Source: Saccharina japonica
Taxonomy: Eukaryota > Sar > Phaeophyceae > Laminariales > Laminariaceae
Direction: 5' to 3'
NCBI GenBank assembly: GCA_008828725.1
Contig: MEHQ01002099.1
Span: forward strand, 795,963 to 859,962
Length of the DNA: 64,000 bases
Under the pieces are notes generated by a model. The model did no database searches, was not told where the DNA came from, and saw only the letters and a list, made by a program, of their open reading frames with translations. Position numbers and translations under genes: made by a program. Shown piece after piece: positions 1 through 12,948 of the stretch; position 1 is the first letter of the stretch, and the number at the start of each line of letters is the position of its first letter.

Positions 1-1254
1 CCCTGAAAATTCATACTAGATTTTAACATACCTCCTGTCAACATGGTTGATTGGTTCATACCCTTGTATGTATATGTCTCCCCCCCCCTGCCCCCCCCTT
101 TAACAATTATAAAGGATAAAACATTGTTGTTGTTCTTACTAATTGCCACTAAACATACCTTATAGGTACAAATAAATAATGCACACTATAAAAAACCCAA
201 ATCACTCATTAATTAAAAATTCATCCGGGTGCTTTTAAGTTGTACTCCATAACCTGTCCTCACACACCTCTTCTTATATACCAGACATGGCTACAAATAG
301 TAGAACCCCTCTATCACGTAAACTCGTCGGAACACTATAGTATACCTGGTACGTTTATTTCAGACTGTTTAATTTTAATTTTAATTTGATTTAATTTTTC
401 CTTCCCCCACAAATAGACACACACTTCCTGAATTCTACAGCCTCAGATTGTGTCCCCCTCATACGGGATGTACATCCTACATGAGGACATATAAAATCCG
501 TAAGTACGCGCGATCGAAGTATTACACTCAGCTAGCAAAGATGAGCTTCGACGAAATCCTCGTGCTCACAGCTGTTGTTTTTTTAATTGTTTAATACTAC
601 TTATCATATCCTGGCATGATATACCTGGTATACCTTTAGACAGGAACTCCAAAAAGTACGTGGGGGACAAGGGCGATGTATTTCAAAAGCACTTTTGGCC
701 CACAGGGAGAGAAACAAATTTCATTTTTCTTCGTAAAACGACACTTAATCTTTTTGGGACCTGCGGAGGGGAAAAGTGACGTCCATAATTGATGATTTCG
801 GCATCGGCCACGTCGTAGTTAGGGAATGACAATTCTGGCGCCCCAACTGCAATTCCTTGCAACCGATTGTACAGCATGATCTGTTGCTGGGAGCTCACAC
901 CTCGCACCACTCACGGATGATAAAACCAAACTCATCGTTTATTTGGTCCCTGTTTGGGAGTCCCACATATCAAAGGATTCAGATAGGTTCTCTACCATGG
1001 GCCCCTACTTACGGGTTTCCAGTATATATAACGGCGTTATTTGTGGACCTCATAATCGCTATTAAGGCTCGAACCAGTCCATAACCCTGTCGGGAAATCA
1101 GAGGGGGGGAAATTGATGAAAAGCATTAATATTACGTACAGCAACGGCCACGGGGTGATTGGAGGATGATGATACATTGATACAAACTGGTGTCCGAGTT
1201 ACAATGCAAGGAGCAAGGAGACAAACGGCACGGGGGCATCATGATATCATGATT
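1..1254. other. Intergenic, no gene recognised
   Basis: AT-rich sequence with short C runs near 80-100 and no open frame that resembles a known protein. The only structured part is the 513-581 module listed separately. The palindromic word TACCTGGTA, common across the whole window, occurs near 350 and 625. Confidence 0.5.
513..581 (+). repeat. MSFDEIL module, copy 1
   Basis: A 69-bp stretch that recurs almost unchanged at 22413-22481, 21.9 kb away. It contains an ATG at 541 that starts the short frame MSFDEILVLTAVV and then runs into a T-rich tract. Sequence outside the 69 bp is unrelated between the copies. It is either a fragment of an exon with its leader or part of a dispersed repeat; the sequence does not tell which. 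Confidence 0.6.
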
Positions 1255-1754
1255 CAGTGTTGTTGTGAACCGAAAACCGAAAGAAAAAACATTTTTCGGT
1301 CAGTTTCAACGACCGAAACCAACCATTTTTGGGTCTGTTTTTTGGGTACCAAAACCCGACCGAAACTGGAAACCTACTGCTGTTGTTTTTTCGGTCGGTT
1401 GTGGATCCCGCCCCCTTCGCCGATAACGCCTACACATCTGTATGGGAATCCCGAAAAATCGACCCGCACTTTCGGCAAGAAACAAAAAACGTCCGAGCTA
1501 TTTTCCAAGTCGGTTCGCAACCCCGACACCAACACATACACACCGAGTCTTTCGAAATCTCGACCTCGACCATTAGGTTGGCTGGTTTCGCTGAGAAATC
1601 GACCGAGGAGCCGACCGAAAAGTGCCCGATTTCGGTTTCGGTTACTCTTGACCCGACCCGACCCGTGGCATTTTGAACACCTCCTGACCCGATCCGCGAA
1701 CAGTCCTGGAAAACCCGACCCGAGTCATTTCGTTTTTGGTTCACAACAACACTG
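1255..1754. mobile_element. hAT-like non-autonomous element, CCGAAAA family
   Basis: Starts CAGTGTTGTTGTGAACC and ends with its inverted complement, giving terminal inverted repeats of about 24 bp. The interior is a degenerate array of ACCGACCGAAA-type words. CAGTG/CAGGG ends and subterminal oligonucleotide arrays are typical of hAT elements. The word ATCATGAT lies just outside both ends but is offset by a few bases, so the 8-bp target duplication is imperfect. A fragment of the GGGTC family, with its terminal CGCGAACAGTCCTG, is nested at about 1647-1711. No transposase frame is present. Confidence 0.55.
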
Positions 1755-1824
1755 AAATAATCATGATCCTATGCCCGTACCGCTCGGCGCTCACGATGCT
1801 CAAAGAAAGCTGAAATAAATTGAC

Positions 1825-1910
1825 TTTTAGAACTGCAGTCTCAATTGGGGGACAAACAACTCTAATTATAAGTAATGTGTCCCCAAAACGGGACTCCAGT
1901 CCTATAGGGG
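1825..1910. mobile_element. Decayed piggyBac-like MITE
   Basis: Two inverted halves built on GTCCCCAAAACGGGACT surround the core found in the intact elements at 29270-29358 and 28749-28828. The right end is followed by TTAA (1911-1914); the left end has lost it. Confidence 0.45.
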
Positions 1911-2417
1911 TTAACACCAAACGAAGTAATTATCATTATTGTTTTGGTCGCTATCTGGGTATCGCTATCAAAGGGCTTTAAGGCGATTTTTAAGTCGAGT
2001 CTTCAAGGTTAGGGCCTATGATATAGTGGGCGTACCGTATACCGGTACGAACGCTTTTTTTGCTTTGGTTCCGCCGCGAGCCGGAGACTCGCTCATCACG
2101 CTATAAATATACGAAGTACCTGGCATGGATTACATGATAATCGTGGGGAGCAGAGCAGGTGTTGGAATAATTTGGAAAGTCCGTTCGTGAATACAGCAGT
2201 AGTAGAAGTAGTAGGCGCTGTGAGCCGACAACGTCGCGCTGCGAACCAGCACTGAACACTGAAGAACAGACCCTGCCGGGCGCGCCAAAGATGTGGGGCG
2301 GAACTCTCGCGTGGTTGCGGTGTGGAGTGTGGAGTACACACGTACATATAATATATACATACGTACACACCGAGGTGGCGGTTCAGTATACCTCGGGTCT
2401 GCACGGAACATAATGGC

Positions 2418-2690
2418 CAGGGTTGTGAACCGAAAACCGAAAGTCGTTTTTTTCGGTCGTTTCTTGTCTGTTCTTCCCGACCGAAAACGTTTTTTAGTCG
2501 GTTTTTCGATTGCCAACAATAGCCAAAACCGAAAACCGAACTCGTTTTCCCCCCCGTCCCCTACGCGAAAATCCTATATATCTGTACGACTACGTACGGA
2601 AACCAAGAAAAACCGACCGAAACCGACCGGCACTTTCGGCAACAAAACGAGAAACCGAGCAAGCCATTGCGGAGTCTTTTCACAACCCTA
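2418..2690. mobile_element. hAT-like element, CCGAAAA family, second copy
   Basis: Begins CAGGGTTGTGAACCGAAAAC and ends TTTTCACAACCCTA, so the outer 11 bases are inverted repeats. The interior is the same CCGACCGAAA word array as at 1255-1754. No clear 8-bp target duplication. A third block of the same words without clear ends lies at about 2820-2965. Confidence 0.45.
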
Positions 2691-3009
2691 GCCACTAGCC
2701 ACGTGACACCATGACACCTAATCATGTCCCATGATACCAACAACACATTTACACCTAACCTTAACCTTCCAAATGTTGAAATGTTGACCATTATTTGGCT
2801 GATATCGCCGACAAACTGACGGATAAAACCGACCGAATAGTGTTCGATTCGCTTTCGAATTTATGTAAAACCGACCGAAACCGACCGACTCCTGTATTCG
2901 ACAAAAAAACGAAAAACCGACCGAGTCATTTTTTGTTTTATTTTATTTCGTTTTCGGTTCATAGCTCTATTACGTAATAACTCAAAGGGAATGACAGACC
3001 TTGGGTTTG

Positions 3010-3139
3010 TGTATAATGAGGCGGAACTATCTATAGGGGAAGGGGGCCTGCTATCCATTACTTCGTATTATGTATAATGAGGCGGAACTATCTATAGGGG
3101 AAGGGGGCCTGCTATCCATATACTTCGTATTATGTATAC
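3010..3139. repeat. 61-bp tandem duplication
   Basis: Two almost identical 61-bp units (starting near 3011 and 3072) plus the beginning of a third. Each contains CTATAGGGGAAGGGGGCCTG. The near identity points to a recent local duplication. Confidence 0.8.
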
Positions 3140-3189
3140 ACCAGGTATATATATGAATAAGAAGAGCAGCTTTTTTAATAGCATTTCAC

Positions 3190-4445
3190 AGATGCTCCGA
3201 GTATACTCGATACTCCGAGTATACTCGGAGTATCGAGTATTTTTCGTACTCCGAGTACTGAGAGTATTAGAGTACTGGTGGCCTAAATACTCGGAGTACT
3301 TGGAGTATGAGCAGTACTGAAGGCCCAAATACTCCGAGTACTGGGAGTATGAGCAGTACTTATACTCGAGTACAAGCAGTACTCGGAGTAAAAACATCTA
3401 AATTACTCGGAGTGCTCCGAGTATCGAGAGTATTGGACACCGAAATACTGCGAGTACACAAAGTACCTGAAGTATTTTGTTCTCGAAAATACTGTACTCG
3501 TATATATACTCCGAGGTAATGGGGGCATCTATGAATTTTTGAATGCTATAAACGCCAGTCACATGCTCCCAGAACCTGGGAGGAATGACGGCCGAGTCTT
3601 TAAAATGATGCAAAGATGTTCCTAACGTACTTCACACTCCGAGTATACTCCGAGTATCGAGTACATTTCGTACTCTGAGTACTTGAGAGTATAAGAGTAT
3701 TAGCGGCCTGAATACTCGGAGTACTTGGAGTATGAGCAGTACTCAAGCCCCAAATACTCGGGAGTACAAGGAGTGCCCGCAGTATCGGACCCGAAATACT
3801 CCGAGTACAAGCAGTATCGAGAGTGTTAATACCCGAAATACTCCGAGTACGAGCAGTATCCGGAGTATCGAACCCCGAAATACTCCGAGTACACGAAGTA
3901 CCTGAAGTATGTTATCTCCAATACTCCTTACTTTACTCCAAGGTACTCCGAGCATCTGTGTAAGCATTTCACAGATGCTCCCAGTACCTGGGGAGTACGT
4001 AAAGTACTCGTAGAAACCTGGTACATATTTTACAAAGAAAACACAACGTACTGGTTCTTCGCATACTCGCAGTATTTTGGGTTCGTGTACTGCGGCGGGA
4101 GTACGTAAAATACCAGATACCTGGTACATATTTTTCAGAGAAAATAGTGCTGGTTCTTTGCCTACTCGCAGTATTTAGGTTCCATGTACTGCGGGTACTC
4201 TGTTAGTACTCGCAATTTCGAGGTTCAGTAATGCGGATACTTCCAACTCCCGTACGTAGTATTTCGGGGTTCGATACTTGGGATACTCCTGGTTCTGTAT
4301 TGCGGGTAGTGCAAGTACTGGCAGCATTTCACCCGTTGGTAGTCGGTACTGTTCGCAGTATGATACCGAAAGACTCTCTGCGCAGTATGTTCGGGAGTAC
4401 CTACCAGGTATCTGGTAAGAACTAGCGGTATAGACTACGGTACGA
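3190..4445. repeat. Minisatellite of palindromic TACTCGGAGTA words
   Basis: About 1.25 kb made of irregularly spaced ACTCCGAGTAC / ACTCGGAGTAT words and their variants, with spacers such as GAGCAGTACT. Many words are self-complementary, so the region can form many small hairpins. There is no fixed period. Open frames here are by-products of the repeat. Confidence 0.75.
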
Positions 4446-5400
4446 GTACTTGGACCATCCGTGCACCGTTTTGAACAATTGGCACGCGATTTTTTGCCTA
4501 AAACATTCACAAGACAGAAGATAGTTCCTCGTGGAGCAAATGCAAATGGTTTTCGGGGGGGAACTGGAGTACAGGCACCATATTCGTACGATACTTCGAG
4601 TACTAATAATATTACTCAGTACATAAACGAGACGAGAGCGACGACGCGCAACCGACAAATGCGACCCAAGGCCTCCGAAAAAAAACGATCTCGAGTAAAC
4701 AGAACCGCTACAATACACTTATCATATTATACGAGTACGAGTCGAAATGGGAAGGTACGTTGTAGTGGCGTGCCAGGATATCATACAGCAAAGAGCAAAC
4801 AAAATGTGAAAGGCAAACGGCAACTGCTGTTTGTTGAGTACCGGGTACAGCAGTTTTACTGCTGCAAAACCGAAAAGGGCAAGACAGCAGATTGCCATCA
4901 TCCAAAGCGAAACTCAAACTCAAGCGGCAGCACATGGGCAATGAACAACTGCAACACAGGGCACTGCTGCTGCAGTTCTGTACGCGAAGTTGCTCGAGCG
5001 AGGAAGTTACCCGTACCGTCGTACAGGCAGTCCGCGCACGTAGCACCTGTACCTGGTACCAGATACGCCAACGTCGGAGAAAACGGTCCACGAACCAAAG
5101 CCTTCGCCAGGTACATACCAACCTGTACGGCAATATAAGAACCGTTTCATATTCATATTATTGTATCAACGCTCCTTATATTTCCGTCCACAGTGGTATC
5201 TGGTACCACTTTCTACCAGGTAGTACCTTGCCTACTCCACTCCTGGACGAGTAGCTTACCTGGCTGAGGAGGGTCTGCCAAAGGGGCTTGATGTCTGGTT
5301 CCTGTTGAGGCTCCTTTTGCGAGATACATTACACCCCCCTGCTGCTTGCTGCTAAGGGACAACGGCTCAACACAAACACGCGACATGGGCAACTTTTCTT
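4446..5400. other. Intergenic, no gene recognised
   Basis: Contains a 225-codon + strand open frame (4461-5138) and an overlapping 141-codon - strand frame. Neither has recognisable domains, and the composition is that of translated noncoding DNA. TACCAGGTA-type words are frequent at 5060-5225. Confidence 0.45.
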
Positions 5401-5413
5401 TCTTGAGGTTGGT

Positions 5414-5430
5414 GGTGTTGAGTAAACACC
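5414..5430 (-). terminator. Histone 3' stem-loop of H4
   Basis: On the - strand GGTGTTTACTCAACACC, a 6-bp stem with a 5-nt loop, preceded by CCAACT and followed by ACCA, about 60 nt after the H4 stop. Flanks and position match the histone mRNA 3'-processing stem-loop bound by SLBP in animals and some algae. The same hairpin follows every core histone gene here. Confidence 0.85.
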
Positions 5431-5490
5431 AGTTGGTTTTGTGAGGAGCGTCAGATGGCTCGCAGACGATGAGTTGGGCGACGTCCAGCT

Positions 5491-6000
<510 letters not shown>

Positions 6001-6638
6001 TTGGAAAACAAATTACGTACGTACCGCGTCCCGGGAGTTCCTGTGGCTTGTGCGTGTATTCGTGTTACTGCTGTATCTGGTGGTGCCTACATACGTACCT
6101 ATTGGGAGATGACTCCCTCTGTGTGGGAGTGTATCTGAGTGGTCTTTGCAGCACGACGAGTAGGTTGGAGTGTGGTGTCTGCTGCTGCACGCTGACTTCG
6201 GATGCTTTATAAACGAACAAAACAAAAAATATGTGTATTTATCAGTCCAAGAGTGAAAATTCTTGTTTATATACCAGGTACAGTATGCCCCAGCTGGGAC
6301 CGGTACTTGTAGCAGGAACTGCTGTACAACAATCGTCAGTTGGAATACGAAAAGAAAAGAAACCTCAAAAGCACGTGTATCCATAGTCCAAAGAAGGAGC
6401 CCTATCGTACGTACGACGTAGTACGTATTTGACCTGGTACCGCAGTCGAGCCGTAAAATATACTCGAGGCAAAGGTATCATTCCAGGTGTCAGGTCACTG
6501 CTGTGCTGAGCTTGTTTTGAGAGCCCCAGCGAACGATTTCGTGTCTTCTTCACCACGAATTTGGGGACAAATTACTTGGAATTAATGTGAGACATTATCT
6601 TCAGTTCTGAATGTTAATATTTACTTTTCCTCGGTGCG
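6001..6638. other. Intergenic, no gene recognised
   Basis: No supported coding frame. 6564-6612 (GGGGACAAATTACTTGGAATTA and what follows) is a decayed piece of the piggyBac-like MITE family. Confidence 0.4.
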
Positions 6639-9600
6639 AGTGTTTATGGCCATACGACTACGGCCGTGTGCATGTGGCATGAGTACACCCCCCCCGCGCG
6701 CGCCCCGGGCCCCTCTCCGCACGCTCCTCCGTGAAAATGCTACTGACTCGCGCGTATAGGCTTCAACGCCCGCCACGTAGCCTGCACACAATACCAGTAG
6801 GTATATATCGCTTTTCCTCCGAGTCTTCCATTCATACGTACCAGGTATATACATGTCATATTTTCCACTGTTTTCCAGCCGCCCCCACCTCTCCCCATGT
6901 ATACACTTACTCGAGTACACGAACGGCAAAGCTTTTCTCCATTCCCCCCGTTCCCAAGCTTACTATAACATCCTACACTTCGTCTCGACAGGCCTAAGGC
7001 TTGTTGTCAAGGCCGTCTCAGAGTATTTCGTATCTCGCAATCCTGCAAACCAAACATGTTGCTCTCCTTATATCCCTTAAACCTCCCGCCCCCCCTCGCC
7101 ACCGTTCGTCGTTGCAGCATCCTCTCGCAAAATGCTGCGAACCAAATCTGCTCCCCCTTCTCCACGCCTCACGCTCTTTCGACCCCCCCCCCCCCCCCCG
7201 CCCCCCTCCCCTGCCGCCTCGCACAACCCCCCCCCCTCGCCGCCCCTCACATGGCTGTCCCTTGTTCCCAGACTGTCGGTTGTACACCCCCCCCCCGTCT
7301 TCTGGGACTTCTCAAACCTAGGGCGTGTCTTCCATGTTCTTATGTATAGGCTACGAGTATATCATATGAACTTGTTCGACGACCATCTCGCTCCCGCCTC
7401 TGAATAACCACATTATTACCCGCCCCCTGCCTGGTTGGTGAAAACCCAACGTGCTCCGTCCCGGCATTGTAGGGATGCGAGGGTTTATGGTCACACGACT
7501 ACGGCCGTGCACGACGTGAGTACACCCCCCCCCCGCGCGCTTCGCGCTTGGTCCTAGCAATGTCTGCCTGGTCGGTGAAAACCCGACATGCTCCGTCCCG
7601 GCATTGTAGGGATGCGAGGGCCTCTATGCTCATACGACTATTACAGCCATGCATGAAAATGAAGTACACCCCCTCCTCCCGCCGTCACAGCTTGGTCGCT
7701 CCTCTACCCGCCCCGGGTCCAGAGAAGAAACTCTAGAACCAGTCTCACCTCCTCCCCAACTCCCCCTTTTCCGTTGACCACTGGTTTGCCGCTCCTCAAA
7801 CAATAGGTTTTTCAGTATATATATTGTTTGCCTCCTCGTGCACACTTTCCATCTTCTTTTGCTCTCGGAAGTCGTCAATGTCGCTCCCTCCGGCATCTCA
7901 CCCCCCCGTAAACATTCCGAACAGCTAGCCAAGTCAGCGCCACCGCCTCTCTTTCTCTCGACCCCCCCCCCCCCCCCGGGTTCCTCTTCGGCCATTCGAA
8001 CCCGGCTTCCACCCGCCCCTCCTCCCTTCTCCTCCTCCCTCTTGCTAGCTGCTGCTGCCCCCCTCTAGAAGAACGGTAGATTTTCCTTGGGCAGACAGTA
8101 GATACTTTGGATCGACCCATTATCCTCTGTGAATCACATCGGACGCCCTCAGTATTGCAATAGCAGCAGGTACCTTAGCGCGACCCCAATCCACCCCCCC
8201 CCCCCCCCTACCCCCTCCCACCCCCCACCTTTGGCTCCCGCCGTTTTCCATTACCGTCACCATCCACAACGCCGACGGTGTTTTCTCTCGCTGTTGGCTC
8301 CCGCTCTCCACGTACACCCGCGTTATACGTTGCTTCACAAACTTTACCCTCACGTGCCCAGTGGGCATCTGCTTCCCCTCCTTTCCCAGCTTCTGTGCCT
8401 ACACCCCCATTTCGCCTCGATGGCTTGAGGCAATATCACACCACAGGCAATTTTTCGTTTCTGCGAACCCACACTGCTTCTTCCTCGTTCCCGCAGTCGA
8501 CCCCCTACTATCTTAGGAGATGTATGGTAAGCCACAGGCCACAGACGGCGAAACAGAAAATGTTTCTATGTCATATATGGAAACCACGTAATTAGCGCGC
8601 CCAAGCGATGGGAGTGTCTCTATTACTCGTAGGAGTAGGAACGGTGTTCCGTCTCGAAATGGGTGCGTGGTCGATGGTCCAATGTCTACGGCAAGCAACC
8701 AATGGGTACGCCGCCCCCAACCCTCCCCCCCCACCCTTTTGCTGACCGCCATGAATTGCCCCATGAGCTTTTCCCTTGCGCCTCATCACTGTTGCGCCCT
8801 CCCTGCCCGTATTGTCTCCGTCCTCGTCACTATAAGCGTGTACGCCGTCAGTCATCCCGACGATGCCCACCGAACTACAGCCACCCTCCCCCGTCTACTC
8901 CACATGGATGTCCCCTTCCTGCAGTAGATGTACTCGCCTACCCCCCTCCCACCCCATACGGCTACGGTCATGCATGGAAATTAAGTACCCCCCTCCCCAC
9001 CCCATACGACTACGGTCATGCATGGAAATTAAGTCCCCCCCCCCCCCCCCCCCAACCCCGATGGTCTCTGATGGTCCATACTTGTGTCTAAAATCCTGTC
9101 CTTCCCTGGTGCTTATTTCACGAACCAATTTCCCTCCGTGACCCCATCTTCCACTTGATTCACCTTCTTCCTTCCCCACACCTTATTATCTCAACCATAT
9201 CGCGCATTGCCATTCCGATGTATCTCATATAGCTGCAGAAGAACCCTTCGCACGAAATAGCACACTGAGCCGAACGGACAACAAAGGCTACACGTGGTGT
9301 ATCAATGGAATAAAACAGCTCCCCTGCGGATACCAACCCCCCCTCCCCCGTATATAAGCTTGATGATATCCTCTGCCAATCCTCCAACCTCTCCCGTAGG
9401 TATGAATAGCCCTGGTAGAGTTTATCGAGCTGAAACTGATATCGCTACCGCCCCCGTACGTAGTACAACCCCCCCCTCCCCCCTCCAGCACTCCGTGTAC
9501 TTCCTGTTTCCTTCAATTCCAATTTTATGTGATAGCTCTTTAGATGTCCGCCCCCCCCCAACCCACCCCCCTTAGCTGATGTATCCACCTTCCGTCCTGC

Positions 9601-10040
9601 CTGTGTGGTGCTTTGTCTACGTGCACCGCCGCGTTGACCCGCGCCCCCAAATGACTGTCCGCCTGCATTGCGCTTGCTACTAACTATTTCCTCGGGCTTC
9701 TCGTCTCCACTCGCCCTTATTCCATGCGCATGCCCACCATTCTGAATCATTCCTGAAAGCCCTCTTGGTGCTGATTCAATGCCCTCCCCGCGGCTTACAA
9801 GCCACGGTCGCCAACAGTCCACAAGCCACGGTCGCCATCAGTCCCCACCACAGTCTTCGTGTAGACTCTCGCCACCCCTGGCTTCTTCCCCTCTTCACGT
9901 CCGAACTCCCTCCCGTCCGTGCACTACTGAGCTAGACGTCCGTCCAGTCCCAACCCCCCCCGCTCCGTCTCGAAAGGGATGCATGGTCAATGGTCAAATG
10001 ACGTAAGGCAAGCAAAAAATGAGTACGCCCCCCCCCCCCC
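6639..10040. repeat. C-rich block of poly(C)-ended repeat modules
   Basis: Strongly C-biased + strand with many C runs of 8-20. At least six modules end in poly(C): about 6639-6700, 7451-7533, 7590-7678, 8641-8735, 8945-9050 (two partial) and 9961-10040. Modules contain GCTCCGTC, then GGGATGCG, then ATGGTCA, ACGACTACGGCCATGCATG and GAAGTAC followed by C. The proline-rich open frames on this strand, and their glycine/arginine-rich shadows, follow from composition. No gene recognised. Confidence 0.65.
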
Positions 10041-10466
10041 TACGTTGCTTGTACCGTAGTACGCGACAGATTATATGAATCTCTTATTTCTGGCCAGACT
10101 GGAATTCTCTTATGTAAGACTGAGTGTGTTCCACGCTATTTTCAGCACAAATAGGTCGCATTCTTCCCCCCCCCCCAAAATCTCAGTCTCAAATGATTAA
10201 TTATCAGACTACTAACAAATGCCGCGTACTACTGTGAAGTATGCACCTTGTTGCCTGCACATTTTGCTGCGAGAGGGGTGCACCTACCTTTTCTGTGACC
10301 ACACACGATACTCACTCCATGAGCTCTATACTGTTGGCAAGTAAATAGTACTGTTATTAATAGTAAGTCACCTAAGACCCGAACGTAAGAAAAATGAACC
10401 TTTCACCCGATGGCCTAGATAACAACATATAATATCATACGTATCATAGCACACAGACAAAATAAT
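10041..10466. other. Intergenic, no gene recognised
   Basis: Mixed-composition sequence without a supported gene or repeat apart from a short C run near 10170. Confidence 0.4.
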
Positions 10467-10750
10467 CAGGGCTGTTCGCGGGTCAGGTCAAACCTCACGG
10501 GTCAGGTCGGGTCGGGTCGGGTCGGGTAAACTGACCCGAACCGATGCGCGAACATTTTGAGATATCGGGTCATGCCCCGACCCGAGCCGCGATTTTTTTT
10601 AGATGTCGGGTCATGACTCGACCCGATCCGCGAGATTTTGGAAACCTCTTGACCCGACCCGACCCGACCCATGAGATTTTAAACACTTGCTGACCCGACG
10701 CAACCCGACCCGCGACTTTTTGAGCACCTCCTGACCCACGAACAGCCCTG
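10467..10750. mobile_element. hAT-type MITE, GGGTC family, with 8-bp TSD
   Basis: Begins CAGGGCTGTTCGCGGGTCAG and ends TGACCCACGAACAGCCCTG, its inverted complement. It is flanked on both sides by AAAATAAT (10459-10466 and 10751-10758), a perfect 8-bp target site duplication. The 284-bp body is an array of GGGTC and GACCC pentamers of opposite orientation in its two halves. CAGGG ends plus an 8-bp duplication identify the hAT superfamily. It is too short for a transposase and must rely on one elsewhere. Confidence 0.85.
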
Positions 10751-10826
10751 AAAATAATGATATTGCAGCGATAAATATTTTAATAGAATACTTCTTCAGT
10801 TGAGATCTCATCTAATAATAGTATTA

Positions 10827-10925
10827 CGGGGGGCCGTAATAAATAGGACCTACGGTAGACACAAAGACCTATATATTTACGCAATTTTACAAACAAAATT
10901 TGGTCCTATTTACTATGGTCCCCCG
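10827..10925. mobile_element. MITE with TA flanks, CGGGGG family
   Basis: Terminal inverted repeats of about 27 bp (CGGGGGGCCGTAATAAATAG and its partner) flanked by TA dinucleotides. Relatives are at 20821-21298, 31654-31775 and 56133-56254. TA duplication suggests a Tc1/mariner-mobilised element; the family is not certain. Confidence 0.65.
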
Positions 10926-12843
10926 TAACAGTCAGTAGTAGTCAATCATGAACATTTTTGCCAAAAAGTGCTACCCCTACGTATCGTAGTACGACTGTCA
11001 TAGGCGATGCAAGTTGCACCGCTCGCCATTCTTTACCGGTTCCGCCCTCCCATCATCCCATCGACGAGCCTGTTCTCCACCCCCGCTCGAAGTAAATAGT
11101 TATCTTGAAGACGCTACACCCGCCCCTAATATATCAATGACCATCTCTATCGTCACCTTCAGTATACCACGGCCCTCCAACCTTCCTATTTCGCCTCCCC
11201 CCCCGAATACCGATCCTATACCATTGCATATCCCTCCCACCCTTATGGCAACGGGTCCTATTCCCGTCCTTAGCCTGAGGTCTTCTCCACCGCCTTCGCC
11301 TCTTGTCATCTGCACATCGGCACTATCATCCTCGTCGTCACCTCTCCGACCCCCCCCCCACTAACTTGAAATATATAAATCCATAGCAACGTCAGTTACT
11401 CTCCACCCTCTACGCTTCGTCGCCGTTATGTATACCCCTTCCCTATACGAGTATCGCCGGGTTGTTTCACTTCTCCTCGCTATCCTCACTACTCACTAGC
11501 CGTCGCACCTATGATATATTTTCCAACCAGCTCCAAGGCAGCAGCTTTTGCCCCCCCTCCTTCCCTGCACCCGATCCCACCCCCCTCCTCCCCTGTGCCG
11601 TGCACCATCTATAGTAGTACACTGCTGCGTACTACTTGGTATGTGATACTTGTTTAACTAGATTTTCGCTCAAGCCTCGACAGCAATCCGAATATTACTT
11701 TTTCTTGTCTATTTTATACTCAGTATCAACATTGTATCATACGAACGTAGTACTACTGTTGTTGTGTGTGCAAACAGAATCCATGCTTGTACGAAGTATA
11801 TGTAGTTCTATATGAATAGAGGAATTTCCGAATTTCCACCATTCCCTGAGTGCTCGAGTGTTTAAACGAGTGTGTGGAGCGTACAGACTTTTATGCTGGC
11901 ATTATCTCGCTGGTGGGGTATACCCGTGGGTAAAAATATGGTGAGATGGTACGTACCACTTACCAAAGGGTAAGGAGGGTGCTTGTCGGAAAAATATTTA
12001 CTACTCGTACTTACCACCAGCATATTTATTGGCAAGCAACGCGCGGCGTAAAGAGCAACACCATCAGCCAGAACAGACATGCAGAACGACAACACCAGAA
12101 AGAGGACCATATATAGAGTGACGGCGGGCGATGTTTAAGAAGTTGTTTCTACCACAAAAAAAAAACAGCGTACCTGGTGTTCCTCATTGACATCCGGCAC
12201 ACACCTACTACGTACAGGTGGCTCCGTATATAGTTTTTGCCTATGATAAGGAGATAGATGCAAGCTCTAGCTCTTTGTGTACGTCGTCAGTGGGCAAGAC
12301 ACAAACAAGTACCGGTATTTGGTAAGGAATGTATGCGACGTCGAATACAGAGACGTGTATGATACGCCCGCCTATCAAATAGCTGTCTATGTACAAGTGT
12401 GATTTGTATGATGGGCATATCGACGCGAGAAGGAAGTGCTGAAACCTTCTCGCGATGAAAATATAAGGCACGTACGGTAGTGAGGGAGAAGAGCCTACTT
12501 TGTGACCCCGGATCTCAGTTACGACTAAAGAGAGAGATAAAAGAAGGGCGAAGATAATAAATGGGATGGAAAAAATATATTAATGTGAATATAAAAAAAA
12601 TCATTACTCGAATCCTAAAACGCCTTCACGAACACTACATTCCTTCGGAAACATACATGTATACGGGGTGATGAACGAAAACCAATATTTTACCCGTCAA
12701 ACTACAGCAGTACTATTAATAGTACCGGCTCAAGCTACGTTTACAAAAAAATCTTGAAATTCCAGCAAGAGAGAAAATTAACTCGCACCAGCCAAGCAAA
12801 AACAAAAGAAAAGAAAGCACGTTTTTCTTTTTTTTATGTGGGT
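10926..12843. other. Intergenic, no gene recognised
   Basis: 11000-11620 is C-rich, with a 116-codon proline/serine-rich frame that looks compositional. 11620-12843 is AT-rich with TACCAGGTA-like and CTATTAATAG words. No supported gene. Confidence 0.45.
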
Positions 12844-12859
12844 GGTGTTTAAAAACACC
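12844..12859 (-). terminator. Histone 3' stem-loop of H1
   Basis: On the - strand GGTGTTTTTAAACACC, a 6-bp stem with a 4-nt loop, preceded by GACCAATCT and followed by ACCCACA. It lies about 90 nt after the H1 stop. The loop is one base shorter than in the core histone genes here and matches the usual 6-4-6 geometry. Confidence 0.8.
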
Positions 12860-12948
12860 AGATTGGTCGATAGATGGGGCGGGCCCTTGCTTGACCTTCG
12901 GGAAGAACGAAGGCTCAGTCAGGCCCAGCACAAGTAGAGTTGAAATAT

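Noticed and set aside
1159-1755. 198-codon frame across the CCGAAAA array
   Set aside because: Peptide repeats follow the DNA repeat, and the frame lies inside a non-autonomous element.
2690-2770. CCTAACCTTAACC-like words as telomeric repeat
   Set aside because: Only two or three imperfect words, not an array.
3055-3085. ATTACTTCGTATTATGTATAA resembles one half of a loxP site
   Set aside because: The second inverted arm (TATACGAAGTTAT) is absent, and the match is part of a 61-bp tandem duplication. Treated as chance similarity.
7000-9100. Several proline-rich and glycine/arginine-rich frames
   Set aside because: Direct consequence of C runs; no domain and overlapping frames on both strands.
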